A stretch of DNA of 64,000 nucleotides from positions 124,001 to 188,000 of the forward strand of contig NZ_AUBB01000017.1 of assembly GCF_000429025.1 (NCBI RefSeq), given 5' to 3'. Positions 26,099-34,671 of this stretch are shown piece by piece (position 1 is the stretch's first letter; each line of letters opens with the position of its first letter). The position numbers and the translations under genes were made by a program. The notes under the pieces were generated by a model. It was not told the DNA's origin. It searched no databases and was given only the letters and a program-made list of their open reading frames with translations. This stretch comes from Actinospineispora spinosispora DSM 44797 (lineage in GTDB: Bacteria; Actinomycetota; Actinomycetes; Mycobacteriales; Pseudonocardiaceae).

Positions 26099-26782
26099 AT
26101 GGGCAACAGTGCCCTTCTGGTGGAGGACGACGTCAGGATTCGGGAGGCGCTCACCCTCGGGCTCATCGACGAGGACATCCGTGTCGTGCCCGCCGTGTCC
26201 GGCGAGGAGGCGCTCGCGCTGGTCGAGAAGTCCGATGTGCAGGTCGTGCTGCTGGACCTCATGCTCCCCGGGATCGACGGACTCGCCGTGTGCGAACAGC
26301 TGCGCGCCAAGGGCGACCTACCGATCATCATCATCACCGCGCGCTCCGGCACCGCCGATGTGATCAAGGGGCTGGAGGCAGGCGCCGACGACTACGTGAC
26401 GAAACCACTGGTGGCGAGCGAGCTAGCCGCACGGATCCGGGCACTGCTGCGCCGCAGCGCACCGCGCGGCCCCAGCACCGAGACCGAGCTGGTCTCCGGA
26501 GACGTCGAGATGCTGCCCGAGCGTGGTGTCGTGCGCAAGGACGGCACGGAAGTGCATCTGACCAGGACCGAGTTCCGGCTGCTCCACGAGATTCTGGGCG
26601 CGAACGGCCGGGTCGTCACGCGTGAGGAGCTGCTGCAACGGGTGTGGGGCTACGACTACTTCGGTGACACCCGGTTGCTCGACGTCCACATCCGGCGGTT
26701 GCGACGGAAGGTGGAGAGCCACCCGGACGCCCCGAGCGTCGTCCTGACCGTCCGGGGTGTCGGCTACAAGGCGAGCCCGTAG
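26099..26782 (+). CDS. OmpR-family response regulator
   Basis: 227 residues. The receiver domain runs to about residue 115, with the acidic pair at Glu9-Asp10-Asp11, the phosphorylated Asp53 in LLDLMLPGID, Thr in IITARS and Lys in VTKPL. The C-terminal winged helix has TRTEFRLLHEI and DVHIRRLRRKVE. The ATG was chosen because the receiver begins directly after it. The stop overlaps the GTG of the histidine kinase gene by one base. The 11-bp direct repeat upstream is a likely binding site. Confidence 0.95.
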   Translation: MGNSALLVEDDVRIREALTLGLIDEDIRVVPAVSGEEALALVEKSDVQVVLLDLMLPGIDGLAVCEQLRAKGDLPIIIITARSGTADVIKGLEAGADDYVTKPLVASELAARIRALLRRSAPRGPSTETELVSGDVEMLPERGVVRKDGTEVHLTRTEFRLLHEILGANGRVVTREELLQRVWGYDYFGDTRLLDVHIRRLRRKVESHPDAPSVVLTVRGVGYKASP

Positions 26783-28182
26783 TGACCGCGCATGCGCCGG
26801 CCAGGCGGGTGCCGAGGCGCCGGACGTTGCCGCTGCGCTGGCGGGTGGCGGTGGCGTTCGCGTTCGCCTCGTTGCTGGTGACCGGTGTGCTCGCGCTCGT
26901 CACCTGGAACCTCGCGTCGAACTACATGTTCGACCAGCGTCAGCAGAGCGCGCTCGGCGAGTTCTCCGCGAACGCCAGGCTGATCACCGCGTACCTGCAG
27001 CGGCATCCGACACTCGACCCGAACGCGGCGCTGCTCGAGCTCGAGTACGACCAGGAGGACTCGGTCGCGCTGCGGGCCGACGGCCGCTGGATCGCCGACG
27101 GGCCGATGACCGATCCGGCCACCCTGGAGGCGCTGGCCGAGCGTCTGCTGAAGTCGGCGCAGACCCCGACGACGCCCACCCAGCACATCATCGACACCCG
27201 GCCGGTGCTGGCGACCGTGGCCGCGTTGCCGCAGCGCGACGGTCTGTACATCGAGCTGTCCACGCTCAGTGACCTCGAACAGACGCTGCGGTTCGTCCGG
27301 ACCGTGTTGCTCGCCGGCGTGGGAGCCAGCTTCGTACTCGGCCTGCTGCTGGGCCGCTGGGCCGGACACCAGGCGCTGCGCCCGCTGACCGAGCTGACCA
27401 GCACAGCGGAACGGGTGGCGGGTGGCGACCTGCGGGCCCGGTTGCCCGAGCAGGCCGATGCCGACCTCGCACCGCTGGCCAGGACGTTCAACCGCACGGC
27501 GACCGCGCTCGAACAGCGGGTGGCCCGCGACGCCCGGTTCGCCGGCGACGTCAGCCACGAACTGCGATCGCCGCTCACGACGATGGTCAACGCCACCGCG
27601 GTGCTCAACAAACGCGAGCACGAGTTGTCCTCCACGTCGCGGCGCGCGTTGCGGTTGCTGACCGCGGACCTCGCACGTTTTCACCAGATGGTCATCGATC
27701 TACTCGAGATCTCGCACGACCACTCGAACCAGGAGCACGAGCTGGAGCCGTGCGACCTCGCGGAGCTGGTGTCCCACACCGTCGCCGCCAGGAACGAGTA
27801 CGTCCCACTCCACGTCGACGAACCGCACCCCTTGGTGCTCGCGGACCGGCGACGGCTGGATCGGGTCATCACCAACCTGCTCGACAACGCGGACCGTCAC
27901 GCCGGCGGCGCCGTCCGGGTGGCCGTACTGCGCCGCGAGCGCCATGCACGGCTGGAGATCGACGACACCGGCCCTGGAGTTCCGCCCGAGCTGCGACAAC
28001 AGGTCTTCGAGCGGTTCACCCGGGGCAACCGGCACGGCGACCGGGGGCCGGCCACCGGCAGCGGACTCGGACTCGCCCTGGTCGCGCAGCACGTCCGGCG
28101 CCATTCGGGCGCCGTGTGGATCGAGGACCGTCCCGGCGGCGGTGCCCGGTTCGTCGTCGAGCTGCCGCTCAGCGCGGACTGA
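26782..28182 (+). CDS. Sensor histidine kinase
   Basis: 466 residues. Membrane segments at about 21-44 and 171-190 flank an extracellular sensor of about 125 residues with no recognisable family. A HAMP linker (ALRPLTELTSTAERVAGGDL) leads to the dimerisation domain with the phosphorylated His259 in DVSHELRSPL. The ATPase domain has an N box (NLLDNADRH), DDTGPGVP, and GSGLGLALV. It is coupled to the response regulator by a one-base overlap, and the two form a complete two-component system. The signal is unknown; a cell-envelope signal would fit the sensor layout and neighbours (inference). Confidence 0.94.
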   Translation: MTAHAPARRVPRRRTLPLRWRVAVAFAFASLLVTGVLALVTWNLASNYMFDQRQQSALGEFSANARLITAYLQRHPTLDPNAALLELEYDQEDSVALRADGRWIADGPMTDPATLEALAERLLKSAQTPTTPTQHIIDTRPVLATVAALPQRDGLYIELSTLSDLEQTLRFVRTVLLAGVGASFVLGLLLGRWAGHQALRPLTELTSTAERVAGGDLRARLPEQADADLAPLARTFNRTATALEQRVARDARFAGDVSHELRSPLTTMVNATAVLNKREHELSSTSRRALRLLTADLARFHQMVIDLLEISHDHSNQEHELEPCDLAELVSHTVAARNEYVPLHVDEPHPLVLADRRRLDRVITNLLDNADRHAGGAVRVAVLRRERHARLEIDDTGPGVPPELRQQVFERFTRGNRHGDRGPATGSGLGLALVAQHVRRHSGAVWIEDRPGGGARFVVELPLSAD

Positions 28183-28206
28183 GCGGCCGGGGAACCGCCG
28201 CACCGA

Positions 28207-28911
28207 TCAGCCGGTGAGCTCCTCCAGCGCGCGCTGAGCCGCGTCGAGCTCCGCGCGTAGCGCCTCGACCCGGTCCAGCTGGCGCTGGCGGGCGGCTTCC
28301 AGCGTCGACTCGATGGCCTCGGCGACCTCGGGCGGTAGCGAGCGCGCCGCCTTCGCCACGTCGGCCGGGCTCACCGCGGTCGGCCGCACGGTGCGCTTCT
28401 TACCGATCATGACCTCCACCGTCCACTCCCCCTCCGTCGTGGCGATCATCGTGACCGTCACGTCGGGCGGGCGCTTCACCGACCGGCCGGACGCGGGCCG
28501 CGGCCGGTCATCGGAAACCTTGGCCGGCTCGGCGTGGACCACCTGGCTTCGCTCGGGCGGCGAGGGCGGCACCGGCGTGCGTACCTGTGGGGCGGGCTCC
28601 GGAGCGGGAGCGCGCACGGCGGGAGCGGTCTGCTCCGGTGCGAGCTCGGGCGGCTTCGCCGGACGCTTGCGGGGTGGGCGCGCGGTGGTCAGCTCACTCG
28701 GCGAGCAGAACATCGTGTCGCGCGAGCCCGCGGGCTTGACCTGGATGAACTCGCCTTCGGGCACATCGCCGAGTGAGATCACCTTCGCCGAGCCGCCCAC
28801 CGGGACTCCCACGGCCGCCGAGGTGAACCACACCGTGACCGCCTTGCCGGTGGACAACTCCTCCCGCACCGTCGTCAGCTCTTGCTCCGACAGGGATTTC
28901 GGTCCGGCCAT
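28207..28911 (-). CDS. DUF6319 family protein
   Basis: 234 residues. An N-terminal domain of about 75 residues (LSEQELTTVREELSTGKAVT; VISLGDVPEGEFIQVKPAG) is followed by a long Pro/Ala-rich linker (about 76-145). A C-terminal region has VTVTMIATTEGEWTVEVMIG and then a helix with EVAEAIESTLEAARQRQLDR that could form a coiled coil. I match the N-terminal part to DUF6319, an actinobacterial family of unknown function. No membrane segment is present. It is convergent with the histidine kinase gene. Confidence 0.68.
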   Translation of the reverse strand: MAGPKSLSEQELTTVREELSTGKAVTVWFTSAAVGVPVGGSAKVISLGDVPEGEFIQVKPAGSRDTMFCSPSELTTARPPRKRPAKPPELAPEQTAPAVRAPAPEPAPQVRTPVPPSPPERSQVVHAEPAKVSDDRPRPASGRSVKRPPDVTVTMIATTEGEWTVEVMIGKKRTVRPTAVSPADVAKAARSLPPEVAEAIESTLEAARQRQLDRVEALRAELDAAQRALEELTG

Positions 28912-29025
28912 CGTTCGTAACGCTCCTCACCTCAGGTACGCCGCATTGTGCCCTGTCACCCCGACAGTTCGGCTCGGGCCGCGCGCGTCCCCGCTCGCGA
29001 CGGATGTCCGTGGGAGGATCATGAC

Positions 29026-29610
29026 ATGGACGCACGGGTGCAGGATGTCATCGATGCGGTCACCGCCGAGGGCGAGCGTCACGACGCGGACGAACCCGAC
29101 CGCCTGAAGCGGTGGCGCGTGCTCGAGCCGGAGGCCGGAAGGCTCGTCTGGTTCCTCGTGCACCTGGTCAAGGCCCGCGACATCGTGGAGATCGGGACAG
29201 CGCACGGTGTGTCCACCCTGTGGCTCGCCGAGGCGGCACGGACCACGGGCGGGCAGGTGCGCAGCGTCGATCTCGACCTGGACGCGCAGGCCGTCGCGCT
29301 ACGGCACCTGACCACGGCAGGCCTGGCCGACCAGGTGCGATTCGTCGTCGGCGACGGTGGCGCACTGCTCGCCGGCGTGCCCGACGACTCCGTCGACCTG
29401 CTCTTCCTCGACGCCGAACGCACCGAGTACCCCGGGTGGTGGCCGCACCCGGTGCGGGTGTTGCGCCCCGGTGGCGTCCTGATCGCGGACAATGCGCGAT
29501 CCCACCCCAGCGAGATCGCCCCGCTACGTCGCCTGATCGAGCAGGACTCCAGGCTGGTCACCACGACCCTGGACACCGGCAAGGGCGCCCTCGTCGCCAC
29601 CCGCATCTAG
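29026..29610 (+). CDS. O-methyltransferase (class I SAM-dependent)
   Basis: 194 residues from an ATG about ten bases after GGGAGG. The SAM motif I is VEIGTAHGVSTLWLAEA, and SVDLDLDAQAVALRHL, VGDGGALLAGVPDDSVDLLFL and LRPGGVLIADNA complete the Rossmann fold of the catechol-O-methyltransferase-like family (methyltransferase 3/24). Catalytic Asp residues lie in LFLDAER. The acceptor could be a catechol or another hydroxyl compound. Monocistronic, followed 12 bp later by a conserved hairpin. Confidence 0.85.
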   Translation: MDARVQDVIDAVTAEGERHDADEPDRLKRWRVLEPEAGRLVWFLVHLVKARDIVEIGTAHGVSTLWLAEAARTTGGQVRSVDLDLDAQAVALRHLTTAGLADQVRFVVGDGGALLAGVPDDSVDLLFLDAERTEYPGWWPHPVRVLRPGGVLIADNARSHPSEIAPLRRLIEQDSRLVTTTLDTGKGALVATRI

Positions 29611-29622
29611 CGTCCCGACCGA

Positions 29623-29682
29623 GATCATCACCGCCTGAGGGCTGATCGTCGCCGGAGAATCAACCCTCAGGCGGTGATGATC
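29623..29682. repeat. Conserved hairpin repeat, copy 2 (bidirectional terminator)
   Basis: Twenty-four-base arms (29623-29646 and 29659-29682) pair with one mismatch around a 12-base loop; the outer 19 bases, starting GATCATCACCGCCTGAGGG, are perfect. It occupies the gap between two convergent genes, as does copy 1 at 15.05 kb. The two copies share most of the arm sequence but not the loop. Confidence 0.85.
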
Positions 29683-29699
29683 ATGCAGTGTCTCGCCGG

Positions 29700-30338
29700 T
29701 CAGAGCGCGGGGACGAGCGCCTTCACCGCGCCGCCCAGCCCGCCACCGGTGTCCGCGTCCCTCGTCTGGGCCGGAATCCGCTTCGGAGTGGGCTTGTGGG
29801 CGGGGCTCGATGTCTTCGCCGACGTCGTGCGCGAGGTGGTGCGGTCGCTCGACGACGAGGCCCGATGCTCCGCGGTCTCCTCGACCTCCGTCGCCTTGGC
29901 GCGGGTCGACGGCGAGCTCGCGGCTCTGGTCCGGCTCGCGGACGCACTCCGTGACGCGGCCGAACCGGCACGCGTCCCCGAGTTCGAGTCCGTGAAGCTG
30001 AGCGGGTCCTTGCGAGCACCGTCCCGGGTCGGGACGGCGGCCGAGGTCGTCGGTGCGAACGACATCATCGGTCCGCTGTTGGTCTGCCATGCGGCGTCGC
30101 CGGAACCGGTGAGGTCGCTCTCCGTCGAGGCGGTCCCAGCCGAGCGGTGGAATCCGAAGACCACCAGCAGGAACACACCCAGCAGCACGACAATGCCGGC
30201 GATGGCGGCGAAGCCGGAGGGCAGCCGCCGTCCGGGGTTGGTGATCAGTGCATGGCCCGGTCGGCGCATCTTCGCCGAACCGCCTCGTGCCGAGATGCTC
30301 ACCATGCGGCGACACCCCGCAGCTGCCGTCCGATGCAC
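29700..30338 (-). CDS. Hypothetical single-pass membrane protein with Ser/Thr-rich tail
   Basis: 212 residues as drawn; later in-frame ATGs at codons 12 and 24 are also possible starts. A single hydrophobic segment near residues 43-62 (GFAAIAGIVVLLGVFLLVVF) is followed by about 140 residues very rich in Ser, Thr, Ala and Arg with little order. This looks like a membrane-anchored protein with a disordered, possibly glycosylated extracellular region. No family recognised. Convergent with the methyltransferase gene. Confidence 0.6.
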   Translation of the reverse strand: MHRTAAAGCRRMVSISARGGSAKMRRPGHALITNPGRRLPSGFAAIAGIVVLLGVFLLVVFGFHRSAGTASTESDLTGSGDAAWQTNSGPMMSFAPTTSAAVPTRDGARKDPLSFTDSNSGTRAGSAASRSASASRTRAASSPSTRAKATEVEETAEHRASSSSDRTTSRTTSAKTSSPAHKPTPKRIPAQTRDADTGGGLGGAVKALVPAL

Positions 30339-30518
30339 TCGGTCACGCGGGAGGCCGGCCCGCCCTGTGAAAGTTGTAACCAGTGAGACATATGGGGCTC
30401 AACTGATCACTTCCGCTCTGGTTACGACTCAGCGTGACGAAACTTCGCGAAAACGATGGATGGTCACCACGAACAGGTAAACGGTCGCCAGGCTGACTCA
30501 CAGTAAGTAATCAACTAC

Positions 30519-31682
30519 TCACGGCGCTACTTGACTGCGCGGAGCGACACGGCGCAGCAGGCGCTCGGCGGGGCGCTCCACCCCGTAGTGCAGGACCGCC
30601 GCCAGGCCGGTGGCACACAACAGGAAGATCGTCAGGTCGGTCACCGCGCCGTTGCCCCACCATCCCCACCGCTGAGTGACCTGGAACAGCGGTTCGTGCA
30701 CCAGGTAGAGCGCGAACGACCACTCGCCGAGCCGAACCAGCGGTGTCCTGGCGAGCCATCGCCTGCCGGTCCCCATGTCGGCCGTGACCGAGCTGGCCAG
30801 CAACAGGATCAGGAACGGGATCGCCAGCAGGGCCACCAGCGGGCGGGACACCGTGTCCCCGGTGGCGACCGTCGACCAGGTGACGAGCGCGGTGAGCAGC
30901 GCGAGCCCGAAACCCGCACCGACGCCACCCCACCGCGCCCACGGGACGCGCAACCCGAGCAGGACCGCTCTGGCCACGATCATGCCGAGCAGGAACTCGC
31001 CGAACCGGTACGGCGGGAAGATGTAGAACAGCCACCGGAACCGCTCGGCCGTGACCACACCGCTGAGGCTCCACGGCGCGAGCACCATCACCGAGGTCGT
31101 GCTCAGCGCCGCGACCAGCAGGCCGCGCCGGTCCAGCCGTCTGATCAGCATGATGGCGAACGGGAACATCAGGTAGAAGAACATCTCGCAGGACAGCGAC
31201 CAGCTGACGAAGTTCCCCACGAAGTACACCGACCTGCGCGGGTCCCATGCCTGGATCATCAGGACCGCCGCGGCCTGGTGGACCGGGCCCGGAAGGTGCG
31301 CACGCTCCACGACGACGGTGAACCACACCGCCATGAGAGTCATGTTGAGCGGCCAGGTCCGGCTGAACCGCAGCCACCAGAAGCGAGCCACCGGTTGTGC
31401 CGAGTACGACCAGGTCAGGACGAAGCCGGACAGGAGGAAGAAGAAGGTGACTCCGACGTATCCGTACCCGGTGGCCACGGCGATCGTGTCGGAGCCGGCG
31501 AACTCCGAGCCCACGTGCACCCCGACCACCGCCAGAGCGGCGAAGTAACGCAGGCCGGTCAGGCTGTGCAGTCTGGGCCGAGCGGACCGGGTCGAGGCCG
31601 GTGCGGGTTCGACGCACTGCTGGGAGCTCACGCGGACAGGCGCACTCTTGGCCGATGCCGTCGGGTGCCGCTGCCCCTGCAC
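30519..31682 (-). CDS. Acyltransferase family 3 membrane protein
   Basis: 387 residues from a GTG placed nine bases after GGAGG; a longer frame exists but has no ribosome binding site. LHSLTGLRYFAALAVVGVHV carries the family motif with the conserved His, and VTFFFLLSGFVLTWSY is the typical second block. About ten membrane segments follow. Related enzymes transfer acetyl or other acyl groups to cell-surface sugars or natural products. It is divergent from the cyclopropane synthase-like gene (193 bp gap) and is unlike the acyltransferase at 23 kb beyond the family motifs. Confidence 0.87.
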   Translation of the reverse strand: MQGQRHPTASAKSAPVRVSSQQCVEPAPASTRSARPRLHSLTGLRYFAALAVVGVHVGSEFAGSDTIAVATGYGYVGVTFFFLLSGFVLTWSYSAQPVARFWWLRFSRTWPLNMTLMAVWFTVVVERAHLPGPVHQAAAVLMIQAWDPRRSVYFVGNFVSWSLSCEMFFYLMFPFAIMLIRRLDRRGLLVAALSTTSVMVLAPWSLSGVVTAERFRWLFYIFPPYRFGEFLLGMIVARAVLLGLRVPWARWGGVGAGFGLALLTALVTWSTVATGDTVSRPLVALLAIPFLILLLASSVTADMGTGRRWLARTPLVRLGEWSFALYLVHEPLFQVTQRWGWWGNGAVTDLTIFLLCATGLAAVLHYGVERPAERLLRRVAPRSQVAP

Positions 31683-31875
31683 ATGAGTTCTCCTCCACGG
31701 GTGTGTGCGGCCGCGCATGTCGGCCGTCTCCGAACGGCCACCGATCTTGCCTCCCGGGAGTGACACCGCGTCACACCGCGGTGCTCGGAAGCGCAGTGAC
31801 CAGCCAGGACGGACCGCCAATCCGGCGGGCCGCCGGCTCCGAAGCACCGAAGAGCATCTATCGAGAGGTCCGCAC

Positions 31876-33255
31876 ATGAAGGAAGCTGTCGCCTCCCGCC
31901 TGGTCGATCTGGTCGAGCGGTTGATCGGCGCCCCGATGCCGGTCCGGCTCCGGGCGTGGGACGCGAGTGAAGCGGGCCCGGCCGGTGGGCCCGTGGTCGT
32001 CGTCCGGCATCGCCGGGCCCTGCGGCGTCTGCTGTGGAACCCCGGTGAGCTCGGGCTCGCCCGCGCGTTCGTCACCGGTGAGCTCGACGTCGAGGGTGAC
32101 CTGGCCGAAGGCCTTCACCGATTCTGGTCGATCGCCAGGGAGCAGCGCACCGACGGCGGTAGCCTGAGCTTGTCTGAGCGGCTCGACGCGGTACGTCTCG
32201 CGGTGAGCCTGGGTGCGGTCGGCCCCCGGCCACCGGCGCCGGTGTCCGAGGCGCGGCTGTCCGGCCGGCTGCACAGCCGGGTACGCGACCGTGCCGCCAT
32301 CGCGCACCACTACGACCTGTCCAACGACTTCTACCAGCTGCTCCTCGACCCGCGACTGGCCTATTCCTGCGCCTACTGGACCCAGGACCCCGCCGACTAC
32401 CCGGAGTACGGGCTGGCCGACGCACAGCGCGACAAGCTCGACCTGATCTGCCGCAAGCTGAACCTGCGCCCCGGCATGCGCCTGCTCGACGTCGGCTGCG
32501 GATGGGCGGCGTTGCTGATCCACGCGGCCACGCACTACGGGGTCACCGCGACCGGCGTGACGTTGTCGGCACGGCAGCGGGACTTCGGGGTCGCGCGGGT
32601 GGCGGAGCTGGGACTGAGCGGCCAGGTCGAGATCCGGGTCCAGGACTACCGGGAGATCACCGACCCGCCGTATGACGCCGTGGCCAGCATCGAGATGGGC
32701 GAGCACGTCGGAGAGGACAACTATCCGACGTACGCGGGGGTGTTGTACCGGTTGCTGCGTCCGAACGGCCGGCTGTTGCTGCAGCAGATGAGCCGGGGTG
32801 CCGCCGGCTCGGACTCCGCGCCGGGCGGTGGCGCGTTCATCGAACGGTACGTCGCGCCGGACATGTTCATGCGTCCCCTCGGCGCGACACTGGCCATGCT
32901 CGAACAGGCCGGCCACGAGGTCGTCGACGTTCACACACTGCGGGAGCACTACGTGTGGACGGTGCTGCCGTGGCTGGAGACCCTGCGTGAACGGCGGGAG
33001 GAAGCGGTCGCCCTGGTCGGCGAGGAGCAGTACCGCGTGTGGCTGCTCTACCTCGCGGGGGCGGCGCTGGCGTTCGACGAGAACCGGATGAGCGTGCACC
33101 AGATGCTGGCGGTCCGGCCGGACGACCACGGCCGCAACGGGTTGCCCCGCGCTCGCCCGCACCTTCTCGGTGGCGACCCCGGAGAGGAGCCCGCGGTGCC
33201 CCTGCCGCACGGCATCGGTCCCTCGGCTCGGCGTGGTGCGCCGGACGGGGTCTGA
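31876..33255 (+). CDS. Cyclopropane-fatty-acyl-phospholipid synthase family methyltransferase (UfaA1-like)
   Basis: 459 residues from the ATG after GAGAGGTCCGCAC. The N-terminal helical domain is followed by IAHHYDLSNDFYQLLLD, the SAM motif LLDVGCGWAALLIHAA, and SIEMGEHVGEDNY, all typical of membrane-lipid methyltransferases that act on unsaturated acyl chains. The next gene (DUF1295) overlaps by one base. The same pair occurs in Mycobacterium tuberculosis as Rv0447c (ufaA1) and Rv0446c (from memory). Members make either cyclopropane rings or 10-methyl(ene) branches, and sequence alone does not decide. The FAD reductase that would be needed for 10-methyl acids is not in this window. Confidence 0.9.
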   Translation: MKEAVASRLVDLVERLIGAPMPVRLRAWDASEAGPAGGPVVVVRHRRALRRLLWNPGELGLARAFVTGELDVEGDLAEGLHRFWSIAREQRTDGGSLSLSERLDAVRLAVSLGAVGPRPPAPVSEARLSGRLHSRVRDRAAIAHHYDLSNDFYQLLLDPRLAYSCAYWTQDPADYPEYGLADAQRDKLDLICRKLNLRPGMRLLDVGCGWAALLIHAATHYGVTATGVTLSARQRDFGVARVAELGLSGQVEIRVQDYREITDPPYDAVASIEMGEHVGEDNYPTYAGVLYRLLRPNGRLLLQQMSRGAAGSDSAPGGGAFIERYVAPDMFMRPLGATLAMLEQAGHEVVDVHTLREHYVWTVLPWLETLRERREEAVALVGEEQYRVWLLYLAGAALAFDENRMSVHQMLAVRPDDHGRNGLPRARPHLLGGDPGEEPAVPLPHGIGPSARRGAPDGV

Positions 33256-34103
33256 TGACCTCGCCTCCGACGCTCACGGCGGTCCTCACCAACCTCGGTG
33301 CGACCGCGGTCGCCACGCTCGTGCTCATGCTGGCCGCGGCCGCGGTCGCGGTGTGGGTACGTGGTGGCCGGCACGACGGTGTGGACGTCGTCTGGGGCCT
33401 CGGGTTCGCGGTCGTCGCCGTCACGACGTTCGTGCTCTCGGCCGGTGAGGGCGACTCGTGGCGACGGGTCCTGGTCACGGGTCTGACCTGCGTCTGGGGT
33501 GTGCGGCTCGCCTGGCACATCGCCGTCCGCAACCGAGGTCGCGACGAGGACCCCCGGTACCGGGAGCTGCTGGCGAAAGCGCCAGGGAACCGGGACCTGT
33601 ATGCGCTGCGCACGGTCTATCTGGTCCAGGGCGCGCTGGTGTGGTTGGTGTCGCTTCCCGTGCAGCTCGCGCAGTACGGAACGGGCGACACGCTCGTCGG
33701 CGGCGATCCGCTGATGTGGCTGGGCATCGCGCTGTGGATCGTCGGGTTCGTGTTCGAGACCGTCGGCGATGCTCAGCTGTCCCGGTTCCGTGCCGACCCG
33801 GACAACCGCGGCGGGGTCATGGACACCGGGCTCTGGCGCTACACCCGCCACCCCAACTACTTCGGTGACGCCTGCGTCTGGTGGGGCCTGACGCTGCTGG
33901 CGCTGCACCACCGGCTCGGTCTGGTGTCACTCGTGTCGGCGGCGGTCATGACCTTCCTGCTCACCAGGGGAAGCGGCGCCCGGCTCCTCGAGTCGACGAT
34001 CGGCCGGCGGCGGCCGGAGTACGCCGACTACATCCGCCGGACCAGCGGCTTCCTCCCGATGCCACCTCGCCGACGCGGAGCGGGACAGCCCGGCGAACAA
34101 TGA
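33255..34103 (+). CDS. DUF1295 membrane protein (steroid 5-alpha-reductase-like)
   Basis: 282 residues with about seven membrane segments. The C-terminal motif LWRYTRHPNYFGDACVWWGL and RRPEYADYIRRTSGFLPMPP define DUF1295, related to steroid 5-alpha-reductase and isoprenylcysteine methyltransferase folds with a cofactor-binding site there. Its start overlaps the stop of the lipid methyltransferase gene (TGATG). Co-location in many actinomycetes suggests action on the modified acyl lipid or on its precursor (inference). Confidence 0.88.
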   Translation: MTSPPTLTAVLTNLGATAVATLVLMLAAAAVAVWVRGGRHDGVDVVWGLGFAVVAVTTFVLSAGEGDSWRRVLVTGLTCVWGVRLAWHIAVRNRGRDEDPRYRELLAKAPGNRDLYALRTVYLVQGALVWLVSLPVQLAQYGTGDTLVGGDPLMWLGIALWIVGFVFETVGDAQLSRFRADPDNRGGVMDTGLWRYTRHPNYFGDACVWWGLTLLALHHRLGLVSLVSAAVMTFLLTRGSGARLLESTIGRRRPEYADYIRRTSGFLPMPPRRRGAGQPGEQ

Positions 34104-34139
34104 TCGACCAACGAGCCACATCCCCAGGAGAGGACCCTC

Positions 34140-34604
34140 ATGAAACCCGGTGACCAGGTACAGGATTTCGAGCTCGCGGACGAGACCGGCGAGCGGCGCA
34201 CGCTCAGCGCATTGCTGGCCGACGGCCCGGTCGTCCTGTTCTTCTACCCGCTCGCCTCGAGCGGCGGCTGCACCAGGGAGGCCTGTCACTTCCGTGATCT
34301 GGCGGCCGAGTTCGCCGCGCTCGGGGCGCGCCCGGTCGGCGTCAGCCCTGACTCGGTCGACAAGCAGCAGAGCTTCGCGGGCGCGCATTCGCTGGGTTAC
34401 CCGTTGCTGTCCGACGAGGGCGGCGTCGTCGCCAAACGGTTCGGCGCGTGGCGGCGGTTGATCCCGCTGCACACCAAACGGCTCACCTTCGTCATCGGCC
34501 AGGACCAGCGGGTCGTCGAGGTCATCACCGGCGAGATGAAGTTCGACCGGCACGCCGACGAGGCACTGCGCATCCTGAGAGAGGTCGCCGGCTCACGCGG
34601 CTGA
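34140..34604 (+). CDS. Peroxiredoxin, BCP/PrxQ type
   Basis: 154-residue thioredoxin-fold peroxidase. The peroxidatic Cys44 and resolving Cys49 are in SGGCTREACHF, the CxxxxC arrangement of the PrxQ subfamily. PLLSDEGGVVAKRFGAW is the conserved following block. It reduces hydroperoxides using thioredoxin or a similar donor. It lies 36 bp after the DUF1295 gene in the same direction with its own AGGAGAGG ribosome site and may protect the unsaturated or modified lipids made by its neighbours (inference). Confidence 0.92.
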   Translation: MKPGDQVQDFELADETGERRTLSALLADGPVVLFFYPLASSGGCTREACHFRDLAAEFAALGARPVGVSPDSVDKQQSFAGAHSLGYPLLSDEGGVVAKRFGAWRRLIPLHTKRLTFVIGQDQRVVEVITGEMKFDRHADEALRILREVAGSRG

Positions 34605-34657
34605 CCGAACCACCGGTTGACCATGGAAAACGACGGATTTCGTCTTCATTACTGACT

Positions 34658-34663
34658 TATATA
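34658..34663 (+). promoter_or_regulatory. -10 element (TATATA) suggesting a leaderless transcript for the DHA2 exporter
   Basis: TATATA ends eight bases before the first ATG of the exporter gene, and no Shine-Dalgarno sequence precedes that ATG. The spacing fits transcription starting at the A of the ATG. No convincing -35 hexamer is seen. The stretch is much more AT-rich than its surroundings. Confidence 0.45.
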
Positions 34664-34671
34664 GCTCTCCT

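Noticed and set aside
30376-30425. GTAACCAG and CTGGTTAC inverted repeat in an AT-rich gap
   Set aside because: Only 8-base arms with a 34-base spacer, so chance is likely.
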